Shown: positions 59,701-64,000 of the stretch, piece after piece
Position numbering within the stretch: the stretch's first letter is position 1
Layout of the letters: every line of letters starts with the position of its first letter
Source: Bolinopsis microptera
Lineage: Eukaryota; Ctenophora; Tentaculata; Lobata; Bolinopsidae
Assembly: GCF_026151205.1 (NCBI RefSeq)
Contig: NC_087075.1
Location: forward strand, 14,521,628-14,585,627
Direction of reading: 5' to 3'
Length of the DNA stretch: 64,000 nucleotides
Position numbers and translations under genes: made by a program
The notes under the pieces: model-generated
Databases searched by the model: none
Told to the model about the DNA's origin: nothing
The model's input: only the letters and a program-made list of their open reading frames with translations

Positions 59701-62700
59701 GCTACATTATGAGGGTGTCCCTAGAGGGTAGGGACTAGGGACTTTGGGTTTACTCTACACCCTAGAAGAAGCCGTCGCTATCCGGCATAGCAGTCAAGGT
59801 CACTGATGCGGACTTTGCTGACGACCTTGCTCTTATAACAGATAGTGTTGCGGCCAACTCAGTTGACTAACGCCAAGGTGTATGGACACCTCATCAGAGC
59901 ATCTGATAAGATAGCTGCACGGAGAATGAGACTCGCAGGTCATTTAGCCAGACATGAAGAACTATTGAGTCATCAACTTCTCTTCTGGGAACCCCTTCAA
60001 GGACATCGTCGATGGGGAAGACCACATCTCACATACATTGACATCCTTCGGAAGGACACGGGGCTTGACGACAGCAAAGAGATTAACAAACTCATGCTGG
60101 ATAGACAGATTTGGAAGGAGACTATTTCTGTTCGGACGCTGAAGCCGCCCTAAGTCGAAGTAAGTCGAAGTATATTAGTAAATTATACAATTATTTGTAT
60201 ATATAGATACAAGGTGTTTTTTTTGTAGAGTTATCAAATCAGTTACAACTACAGAAAACAATTGCAAGAGCGAGGTACTACTAGTACTAAAGGTCAACAC
60301 TCATAATTGAGTTTAATTTGGGTAATTATGTTAAAATTTGAACCGATTAGTCAGCCAAAATCTGATTTTTAATTTATGTTAAAAAAGTTAAAAAAGTTAA
60401 AGTAATTAATGTTAAATTCCAAAATCTCGATCTTAGAATTTAACTTTTTTAACGTGGACCCCCCCCTATATACCTAAGAACACTTGATCGGCTCACTCTC
60501 CTTGCATGCCTTTGGCACGTACGTCTCACATCCCTTGATACGAGAACCCCCTTTAGCAAGAGCTCCCGTCCCTTATGTGATCTATGAGTCGAGCAGTCAG
60601 ATCATGTTTACTTCTTAATGTACAGCTATGATTTACAGAATTTACATGTGAACTCTACCCTATATCTAGCTCATTTCTGGGTCTACTGATGGATCACATG
60701 GATGGATCACATCACTAATTATACGTCACATCACTAATTATACGTCATATGATCTGACCTCTAATAATGGAGGGCCCCCCTTTGTCGGCCTCCCGTCACT
60801 CCGTAACGAAATTTCGACTTTTAATTACTCAAAAACGGATTGATTTCTCACTATTTTCTTTGGCAGATATGTAAATCGTAGGTTTGAAAAGCCTTAGAAA
60901 CATAATTTAACCAATAACGAACCTGTTTTCTTGGACATTTTTCGGAAAAAATGGGTAAAATTGTCACACCGTAACATTCTATAGTTTTGAAATATGCCCC
61001 TTTAAGCTTTGGAGGTGTTTGTATGAATGATCATCAAACGTTATTTTGGGGCACATAATTAAAATTCCGAGTAGAAGCTCAAGCATTCAAACGAGTTATT
61101 TTGACAAGCTCGTTTTCGGTCGTTTGGTATTATATTATATTGTGGTCTTAATTTGATCCATTATAGATCAGGTTCTTTCCTCGTTAATATGTACTACATC
61201 TTCACCAACTAATGATAATATTTCATTACGAGTTCGAATTACGAGTTCAGACACAAAAGCTATCTGATAATCTCTAATGATCTCCAATTAGCAAACATTA
61301 GCACCAATTAGTACCAATTAGTACCTATTACCTGGGTTTTTCTTTCAAGTACACAATCAATCAGTAAATCCTTCATAGCAGTGAGAGCTTGAGTAGCTTT
61401 CAGGCGCTGTATCTGTAACTGAACCGCTGCCAGCCCTGAAATAGGAGACGGGTTTCAGAGAAATGATTTTACCCTGCTAAACGAAATCGTAAAATTTTTA
61501 AAACTTTAATAGGTTTGCATTGCTTTTTAACCCCATCTATAAAAGGCCTCAGATGATAAATTTGACTGTATTTCTTAACCAACACTATCTCATATAACAA
61601 CACTTGGATTTAAATAAACATATGAAAAAGTCTCAAGTTTCAACAAGCCTCATTGTTGAAATCAGCAGCAGTTAGACCAGAGAAAAGAAGGAAAAATCCC
61701 AACAATTTACCTTTAATAAGTGAAACAGAGAATGTCTGGATCTGAAGTTCCTTGACATTCTTTAAAAGAGCAATCTCACATCTTATACCCTGGTCTTGGA
61801 GACTAGCCGGTTTAATACAAACTTTAGTGAGTCGACCCAGGAAATCGTACAGCGAACCCAGGTCACAAAACACTGTGTCAGCTTTGTAGTCTGAAACAGT
61901 GTTAGATTAACAATTTATTGATTAGTTAATTAATTAATTAAATAAGTTTTTCGATTATAATTATCAACAAAAATTCTTGACTAGCTGTCTGAATTAGAAA
62001 GTTTAAAACGTTTGACTTTCACCCATTGCCCGGTAGGACAAATCAATATGTTCATTGCATCCAAGTTTTCTCCGGTATACTGCTTCCAGTATCTTGATGG
62101 AGACTTGTGTCACTCTCACCGACCTCATCGGTCAAAACTTTAATCAAAACCGCTAAAATTATTTAATAAAATTAAAATTAAGTTTCAACTAACCAGCATC
62201 ACTGTTTAGTTTCAACTAACCAGCATCACTGTTTAGTTTCAACTAACCAGCATCACTGTTTAGTTTCAACTAACCAGCATCACTGTTTAGTTTCAACTAA
62301 CCAGCATCACTGTTTAGTTTCAACTAACCAGCATCACTGTTTAGTTTCAACTAACCAGCATCACTGTTTAGTTTCAACTAACCAGCATCACTGTTTAGTT
62401 TCAACTAACCAGCATCACTGTTTAGTTTCAACTAACCAGCATCACTGTTTAGTTTCAACTAACCAGCATCACTGTTTAGTTTCAACTAACCAGCATCACT
62501 GTTTAGTTTCAACTAACCAGCATCACTGTTTAGTTTCAACTAACCAGCATCACTGTTTAGTTTCAACTAACCAGCATCACTGTTTAGTTTCAACTAACCA
62601 GCATCACTGTTTAGTTTCAACTAACCAGCATCACTGTTTAGTTTCAACTAACCAGCATCACTGTTGGGTATCCTCAGCCTCTTGTGAACACAAAACAGCT

Positions 62701-63405
62701 GAGTAGGAGACAACACAAAGTAGTGTCCCTCATTTATAATCGCCTCCCCAAACGTCCTAACATAGCGGCACAGGGAGCTGGTGACGTAGTACACGTCGTT
62801 GTGGTGCAGGTCCAGGAAGCGGAGTACTGTGGAGCACGAGGACACGTCCTGGTTGTGGCTGGGAGACAGAGGGTAACAGAGGCTGGGAGACATACATGAT
62901 AATAGTGCTTATAGCCAAAAAGAAAACTAGACAATATCTGTGGAGCACGAGGACACGTCCTGGTTGTGGCTGTGGAGACAGAGGTTACATGAGAAGTACT
63001 TTTTGATTTCCAACATTGTTTGTTTAGTGATAAGTAGGTAATACTATCTTCCATTCGGGGAAATTAAAACTTTAAATCAAGCCGTGACGAATTCCTCATA
63101 AAGTTACTTGTTACTTGAAGTTAGTTACTTGTTACTTGTAATTTACTTGTAATTTACTTGTAATTTACTTGTAAAACACTGCACACTGCTTACCAATTAA
63201 CTATTTTCAGAAGGTAATGCTCCAGGGAACTCCGTCTCTGTTCTATAATAGCAGGAGATAGGTTACCAGACAGTTGCTTAGGAGGGAAGGAACCTTTAAA
63301 CATCTTGAAACTGTCTGATATCTTGTCGTGAAGTTTGCGGAACTCGCTGTAGCGCCGGTACACACACCAGTTTCTCTCCTGTGTGAACACGTCTATTCTG
63401 TAAAC
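29790..63405 (-). CDS. Nischarin-like PX + leucine-rich-repeat gene, 14 exons, 5' end missing
   Basis: Exons in order are 63405-63194, 62858-62653, 61890-61711, 61435-61332, 52009-51930, 51787-51688, 34742-34632, 34379-34205, 32964-32860, 32609-32481, 32240-32115, 31857-31674, 31522-30247 and 29924-29790. All are GT-AG, the phases agree throughout, and the total is 3123 nt (1040 codons plus stop). The order of a PX domain, a helical linker, LRRs (LLYLDLSHNSIRQLDDSF) and an LRR cap ending ENPLSKSRSYRNKV matches nischarin/IRAS. That protein is an endosomal and cytosolic regulator of integrin and Rac/PAK signalling. The C terminus is a long acidic Ser-rich tail in place of the PH-like and LIMK-binding regions of vertebrate nischarin, so the protein is shorter. 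The 5' exon(s) lie to the right of 64000. The 52009-51930 exon is the least certain. Two very large introns hold other genes and transposons. Confidence 0.85.
30247..31522 (-). CDS. Nischarin-like gene: large acidic tail exon
   Basis: This 1276-nt exon encodes a low-complexity acidic/Ser-Pro region, probably disordered. It contains two internal coding repeats. One is a duplicated EVSGEFSEATKAIEE block (about 30855-30965). The other is a run of DSPVLAR heptads (21-bp coding minisatellite, about 30400-30500). DSP motifs are candidate proline-directed kinase sites. If the donor GAG|GTGAGAG at 30247/30246 is not used, the frame continues to a stop at 30169. Splicing to 29924-29790 instead adds the acidic end SLSFSRDTDLGDLYDSEDSE before QF and stop. 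Confidence 0.85.
33151..34196. repeat. 12-bp minisatellite, ~87 copies
   Basis: Units are caatatatccta and caatataccc-ta. Its right edge is 8 bp inside the intron after the nischarin-like donor at 34205/34204 (CTG|GTAAGTGGGGG, then the array). All long ORFs here (Tyr-Asn-Ile-Ser, Ile-Val-Gly-Tyr and so on) are repeat artefacts. Confidence 0.97.
34205..52009 (-). CDS. Nischarin-like gene: LRR exons flanking a 16.9-kb intron
   Basis: Exons 51787-51688, 34742-34632 and 34379-34205 carry successive LRRs (LYLDLSHNSI, ELDVSYNQIEVLDL, LSELILSNNQLTEL, LRKLDLHSNCVTSV). The cap follows in 32964-32860 (NPLSKSRSYRNKV). The LRR phase runs straight from NLQ (51688) to ELDV (34742), so no coding exon is missing between them. 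The 16.9 kb between these two exons is therefore one intron with resident genes. Confidence 0.85.
34860..35726. other. Intronic DNA, no gene recognised
   Basis: A minus-strand open frame at 35237-35524 has no family resemblance or splice support. Nothing else was seen except the 3' flank of U2. Confidence 0.4.
35727..35916 (-). ncRNA. U2: U2 spliceosomal snRNA
   Basis: Read on the minus strand the gene begins ATCGCTTCTCGGCCTTTTGG, the universal U2 5' end. The branch-site pairing element GTAGTA lies at 35884-35879. The stem-loop IIa region (TATCAGTTTAATATCTGATA) follows, then the Sm-type site GATTTTTGG, and stem-loops III/IV containing TATTGCAGTACC. The length is about 190 nt with the 3' end estimated by homology (35725-35731). 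U2 pairs with the intron branch point in the spliceosome. It is transcribed here in the same direction as the nischarin-like gene, inside its intron. It is followed downstream by CTCCC-TTTG-GGGAG, a possible hairpin. No TATA box or PSE could be assigned in 35917-36370. Confidence 0.97.
36371..41045. repeat. 66-bp satellite, ~71 copies
   Basis: The unit contains cctgtttatcacagg (hairpin), tacgcccctgtagg, ctagtctggttggctgcc and tctataaatacctgg. It is highly homogeneous, with a few 1-bp deletions after 40350. Since 66 is a multiple of three, frames stay open for more than 1000 codons, but codon content is just the repeat. Each unit has TATAAATA, a consensus TATA box. The right edge merges with the end of an ISCA2-like exon. 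Confidence 0.97.
41000..41441 (-). CDS. ISCA2-like N-terminal exons (candidate, 3' part not found)
   Basis: The ATG at 41441 opens MLSTLYKMFINIKPFSCG and then LKRSLYSTN, a basic, hydroxylated stretch typical of a mitochondrial presequence. Joining 41441-41348 (donor A|GTAACT, weak) to 41157 (acceptor TTTGAG) keeps the phase. It gives KCADSIKEFVQ, then FIRIKCGCSCVGYQVFQCKI. This resembles the ISCA2/HesB start ([31 protein letters not shown]). ISCA2 matures mitochondrial 4Fe-4S proteins. The later part with the CGCG/CSCG cysteines was not found. The frame runs into the 66-bp satellite and stops at TGA (41002-41000). A second donor (GTAAGT at 41311) exists but follows a stop in this frame. It may be a truncated gene or have an exon I missed. 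Confidence 0.4.
41905..42024. repeat. 29-bp tandem repeat, ~4 copies
   Basis: Unit tatacccggctttacttac followed by aacacgatcc. No coding support. Confidence 0.9.
42069..42555. repeat. 56-bp tandem repeat, ~8.7 copies
   Basis: Unit agtaagctcactaagcactg, then agttatgaactacctcagta, then aaaactagaagtagat, nearly identical copies. Confidence 0.95.
42616..43022. repeat. 16-bp minisatellite, ~25 copies
   Basis: Unit taactagtaactatag, the same GTAACTATAGTAAC core that reappears in the acceptor array at 49989-50187. The stretch 43023-43659 after it has no supported gene apart from promoter space for the next gene. Confidence 0.95.
43713..43785. repeat. Duplicated splice donor of exon 1
   Basis: actgacagaggtaagat, the end of exon 1 plus its donor, occurs at 43713-43729 and again at 43769-43785. 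The copies are separated by a gttaccactagttac / gtaaccatggtaac stretch. Confidence 0.85.
44445..44592. repeat. 39-40-bp repeat of the exon 2 end and donor, 4 copies
   Basis: The unit is ccaggatttaccaggtgaga followed by catttaaagagaaagtaga. The first copy is the exon 2 end with donor CCAG|GTGAGAC. Copy 2 keeps GTGAGAC while copies 3 and 4 have GTGGAAC and GTGGGAC, that is, decaying donors. Confidence 0.92.
45465..45693. repeat. 7-bp minisatellite (ttactcc)
   Basis: About 30 copies. Just before it (45338-45359) there is a run of C. Confidence 0.95.
45850..46165. repeat. Two short degenerate repeats (tagccggct and gtgcagggacc families)
   Basis: 45850-46020 is built from tag(t)(a/g)gccggtt/ctag pieces on both strands. 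46032-46165 repeats gtgcagggaccgtgcat and caagtgttcattgtgca. The second runs into gtacatagACTGTCCGGAGC, which could be the acceptor of a further exon of paralogue 1 (phase-compatible DCPELNDQLDFPSSCC). Confidence 0.6.
46232..46470. repeat. 8-bp minisatellite (gttgctca)
   Basis: About 28 copies with variants (gtgctca, gttgcaca). Open frames here are repeat artefacts. It starts about 20 bp after the possible CCLTV exon end. Confidence 0.93.
46471..48142. other. Spacer upstream of paralogue 2
   Basis: No supported gene; open frames of up to ~94 codons here have no splice or family support. The promoter of paralogue 2 is expected near its right end. Confidence 0.4.
48143..50384 (+). CDS. Secreted modular protein, paralogue 2 (intact in window)
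   Basis: Exons are 48143-48215 (signal peptide MCLGNLLITAALLKCISC), 48396-48830, 49426-49590 and 50172-50384. Sites are GT-AG and phases 1/1/1 close. The order is signal, a ~145-aa unknown domain (NYVLSFDEEISNNNLVM, FEMTMSFKDNNQECTVLLNW, AGICGSGLRDKKLVDIKF), an EGF-like Cys-rich module (CGTNEM, TYICKGCPD, MCSCDEGTVRKPGAYGCK) and a sushi-like module (VPCNGFYSSW, LTVKCESQT, TIITCKTGQQ, PKCFTL). Extracellular or membrane-attached placement is likely. The last donor (CTAG|GTATAC) has no identified partner. Reading through instead gives a short hydrophobic tail and stop at 50461. Minisatellites sit at the exon 2 donor and at the exon 4 acceptor. It is a tandem paralogue of the gene 4.5 kb upstream. 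Confidence 0.75.
48843..49290. repeat. Compound aagtagaat repeat in intron 2
   Basis: Units such as ataagtagaataatataag and tagaatttagtagaa, in two blocks (48843-49023 and 49115-49292). They start 12 bp after the donor at 48831. Confidence 0.92.
49989..50187. repeat. Repeated splice acceptor of exon 4, 4 copies
   Basis: The block agatgcagttccctgcaac (3' end of the intron plus the first 17 exon bases) occurs four times. The copies are separated by tatagtaac spacers of about 40 bp. Only the last copy is followed by the rest of the exon. All four have a CCAG acceptor. Confidence 0.93.
50493..51353. repeat. Recent ~430-bp direct tandem duplication
   Basis: Copies 50493-50928 and 50929-51353 are almost identical; the largest difference is the length of an internal C run (about 22 against 12). 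Each contains a degenerate interior of the 107-bp MITE family (ggaaagggaacag, aatcgg). No coding sequence was seen. The stretch 51354-51687 has only AT-rich spacer with a ttagtaa repeat. Confidence 0.95.
52010..52926. other. Intronic AT-rich DNA with a short repeat
   Basis: Only a 10-bp repeat (tttcaactat, about 4 copies, 52828-52869) stands out. Confidence 0.5.
53448..54126 (+). pseudogene. C-terminal fragment of a transposon-associated protein of unknown function
   Basis: The frame 53448-53723 (KILSNQVVINTPKEFATYADSL) passes by a frameshift into 53602-54126. The latter ends with a ~90-residue module containing IDQFVIVKWEGELYPGKVIG, WKWPDKEDVHDYE and FEVPEL. That module resembles a C-terminal module I have seen in uncharacterised invertebrate proteins that travel with DNA transposons. 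It could be a Tudor/chromo-like beta fold; this is inference. The change of frame and absence of an N-terminal part argue for a decayed gene. Confidence 0.4.
54995..55184. repeat. 7-bp minisatellite (tgaatac), ~27 copies
   Basis: Pure heptamer array. The Ser-Ile-Gln-Tyr frame it produces is an artefact. Confidence 0.97.
55357..55653 (-). pseudogene. FLYWCH zinc-finger ORF fragment
   Basis: Residues ~17-65 follow the FLYWCH pattern: KFISGRTGSQQLLDSDGF, then IYCRKKNKDS, SSWRCC and KCPC, with the Tyr/Phe, Trp-x-Cys and second Cys in place. The expected His ligand region (SQSHRILHEQEHED) appears only in another frame downstream, so the frame is broken. No transposase domain follows. The start codon lies next to the end of the innermost insertion at 55669, so part of the 5' region may have been displaced. 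Confidence 0.6.
56225..56509 (-). CDS. SAM-domain ORF fragment
   Basis: The open frame has no in-frame ATG before its core. It encodes YSLEGWLSRYGLECYTEQLE, then ESDLDKLEIFDKCHRLTILHA. This fits the SAM domain (WL, GL..Y, DL..L.I, hRl.iL.a). It ends GVANIVKGEC and stop. SAM domains mediate protein or RNA binding. Here it is probably one exon of a captured or transposon-carried gene, since it lies inside the innermost element. Confidence 0.5.
   Translation of the reverse strand: MGDEHYSQTSVGTQGNGSQPDQYSLEGWLSRYGLECYTEQLEEAGFGSPSNFQCVQESDLDKLEIFDKCHRLTILHAAKWILIRGVANIVKGEC
56640..60190 (+). pseudogene. Non-LTR retrotransposon (EEP endonuclease + reverse transcriptase), degenerate
   Basis: The endonuclease frame 57447-58136 has IGTLNVRTVRE, AIQEHRVVHDEE, TIISVYSPT and LVIGDLNAHL. 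A TAA at 58134-58136 interrupts the join to 58146 on (NRNGHLLRDTLLEGE, DYVLVRKKW, SLGSDHRAV), which is the same frame. The RT follows to 59738 (GEDGVAPEVLK, VPVPKKGNLTKVDNYRGIAL, NQNGFRESRST, FIDFKMAFDSV, GVMQGDTLAPYLF). After two in-frame TAGs the catalytic box ADFADDLALIT appears at ~59809-59841. A deletion then leads to the C-terminal RMRLAGHLARHEE and GRPHLTYIDIL. The 3' end has taagtcgaag repeated. It looks RTE/BovB-like, although clade assignment is inference. The ~800-bp GC-richer leader (56640-57446) is probably 5' UTR. Confidence 0.88.
61000..61331. other. Intron sequence between the transposon nest and exon 4
   Basis: No gene seen. A short accaattagt repeat lies near 61303-61325, next to the exon donor at 61331. 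Confidence 0.5.
61332..63405 (-). CDS. Nischarin-like gene: PX-domain and linker exons
   Basis: Exon 63405-63194 encodes the PX core: WCVYRRYSEFRKLH is the phosphoinositide-contact RRYSEF motif, followed by FPPKQLSG with the PPK loop, then SSLEHYLLKIVN. Exon 62858-62653 finishes PX (VLRFLDLHHNDV) and continues GHYFVLSPTQLFCVHKR. Exons 61890-61711 and 61435-61332 encode CDLGSLYDFLGRLTKV and AMKDLLIDC, which resemble the nischarin linker. The first PX strand should lie in the missing upstream exon, whose donor appears to be the one copied in the 21-bp array. Intronic stretches 61891-62185 and 62859-63193 hold nothing else. Confidence 0.88.
62186..62664. repeat. 27-bp minisatellite built from an exon end and its splice donor, ~17 copies
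   Basis: The unit is tttagtttcaactaaccag followed by catcactg. The rightmost copy is the end of the second PX exon (CAGTGATGCTG|GTTAGTTG at 62653/62652). Every other copy repeats the same 11 exon bases and donor without change. Confidence 0.97.
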
Positions 63406-63529
63406 CTGAGGGGGTTATTCTGTGAACCTGAGGGGGGTATTCTGTAAACCTAAGGGGGTTATTCTGTGAACGCTATAAATTTTGCCCCAGACTCCTCTAA
63501 TTTGCCCCAGACTCCTCTCTGTCTATCCG

Positions 63530-63668
63530 TGCAACTACACCCTACTACTAGAGTACTTACCACGTGCAACTACACCCTGCTACTAGAGTACTTACCACGT
63601 GCAACTACACCCTACTACTAGAGTACTTACCACGTGCAACTACACCCTGCTACTAGAGTACTTACCAC
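63530..63668. repeat. 35-bp repeat with donor-like sequence, 4 copies
   Basis: Unit gtgcaactacaccctactac followed by tagagtacttaccac. On the minus strand it ends CACGTG|GTAAGTACT, the same donor as in the neighbouring 21-bp array. Confidence 0.93.
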
Positions 63669-64000
63669 GTGTCTATCAGTACTTACCACGTGTCTATCAG
63701 CACTTACCACGTGTCTATCAGCACTTACCACGTGTCTATCAGTACTTACCACGTGTCTATCAGCACTTACCACGTGTCTATCAGTACTTACCACGTGTCT
63801 ATCAGTACTTACCACGTGTCTATCAGTACTTACCACGTGTCTATCAGTACTTACCACGTGTCTAGCAGTACTTACCACGTGTCTATCAGTACTTACCACG
63901 TGTCTATCAGCACTTACCACGTGTCTATCAGTACTTACCACGTGTCTATCAGTACTTACCACGTGTCTATCAGTACTTACCACGTGTCTATCAGTACTTA
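63669..64000. repeat. 21-bp splice-donor array in front of the PX exon, >15 copies, runs out of the window
   Basis: The unit is cttaccacgtgtctatcag plus ta (a few cag variants). On the minus strand each unit reads GAT AGA CAC GTG|GTAAGTACT, a near-consensus 5' splice site in phase 0. The next exon (63405) starts in phase 0. The frame through the array is open (VSTDRHV per unit). Confidence 0.95.

Larger units (their letters stand above)
55669..60466. mobile_element. Inner transposon with GGGGGGGGTCCACGTTAAAAAA ends
   Basis: The outer ends are perfect inverted repeats of about 22 bp, flanked by TATA-type sequence on both sides (tatatata| and |tatata). Each end continues into a palindromic block (gttaaagtaattaatgttaa ... 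tttaacttttttaac) present in direct orientation at both ends. The interior holds a SAM-domain ORF and a LINE. Superfamily unknown. Confidence 0.7.
54794..60787. mobile_element. Middle transposon with ~85-bp terminal inverted repeats
   Basis: The ends begin cgacaaaggggggccctcca on both sides. They stay reverse-complementary through a doubled taattagtgatgtgac to gatcca, with about one mismatch. Just inside, the block gatttacagaa...ccctatatctag is present at both ends in direct orientation. The left arm is followed by a 7-bp repeat and the FLYWCH fragment on the minus strand. FLYWCH fingers commonly accompany MULE transposases, so a decayed Mutator-like element is possible. No clear target duplication was seen. 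Confidence 0.75.
52927..60999. mobile_element. Outer transposon with 17-bp inverted ends, interrupted by later insertions
   Basis: gggcatatttcaaaact at 52927-52943 is repeated in perfect inverse at 60983-60999. Between the ends but outside the next inner element, the word gtcactccgtaac (or gtcactctgtaac) occurs many times: about 53269, 53432, 53446 inverted, 53479, 54210, 54568, 54581, 60795 and 60963. This marks both flanks as parts of one unit. The left part carries the open frame at 53448-54126. The superfamily is not recognised. Confidence 0.55.

Overview
This is eukaryotic, and most probably invertebrate metazoan, nuclear DNA. It has GT-AG introns, a U2 spliceosomal RNA gene, a complete MEMO1 homologue, a nischarin-like PX-LRR gene, white-type ABCG half-transporters, secreted EGF/sushi-like proteins, a non-LTR retrotransposon and a FLYWCH zinc-finger fragment. 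I cannot fix the phylum from sequence alone; a cnidarian, ctenophore or sponge would all fit. The window is AT-rich and unusually loaded with minisatellites.

Layout. 1-7 kb: a long CT/CTCTAT microsatellite, a fold-back element, and a four-exon gene for a ~131-residue four-TM protein (minus strand), with a broken copy of its last exon at 1.3-1.6 kb. 7-9.4 kb: tandemly duplicated non-coding DNA. 9.7-19.9 kb: a complete six-exon MEMO1 homologue (minus strand, 296 aa). Its 6.9-kb intron holds two ABCG genes on the same strand. 19.9-21.4 kb: about 48 copies of a 31-bp repeat that begins inside the MEMO start codon region. 21.9-28.7 kb: a tandem ~3.5-kb duplication of a NERD-like nuclease/SF1 helicase gene; the first copy is intact, the second is frameshifted and carries a MITE whose empty site survives in the first copy. 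29.8-63.4 kb: a nischarin-like gene (minus strand, 14 exons, 1040 codons in frame, 5' end beyond the window). Its 16.9-kb intron contains a U2 snRNA gene, a 4.7-kb 66-bp satellite, an ISCA2-like fragment and two tandem genes for secreted modular proteins on the opposite strand. Another of its introns holds a nest of transposons with three concentric pairs of inverted repeats (52.9-61.0 kb).

The strongest pattern is that minisatellites repeatedly start at, or contain, exon boundaries: splice donors, splice acceptors, a start codon and a stop codon. I count about a dozen cases in seven genes. One array is a ladder of in-frame splice donors in front of the PX domain that could add seven residues per repeat. 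Three arrays around MEMO and the four-TM gene also carry motifs fitting the RFX X-box consensus, dozens of times.

Exon models were built by hand from splice sites, reading phase and family resemblance. The phases close exactly for MEMO (891 nt), the four-TM gene (396 nt) and the nischarin-like gene (3123 nt). No database search was possible.
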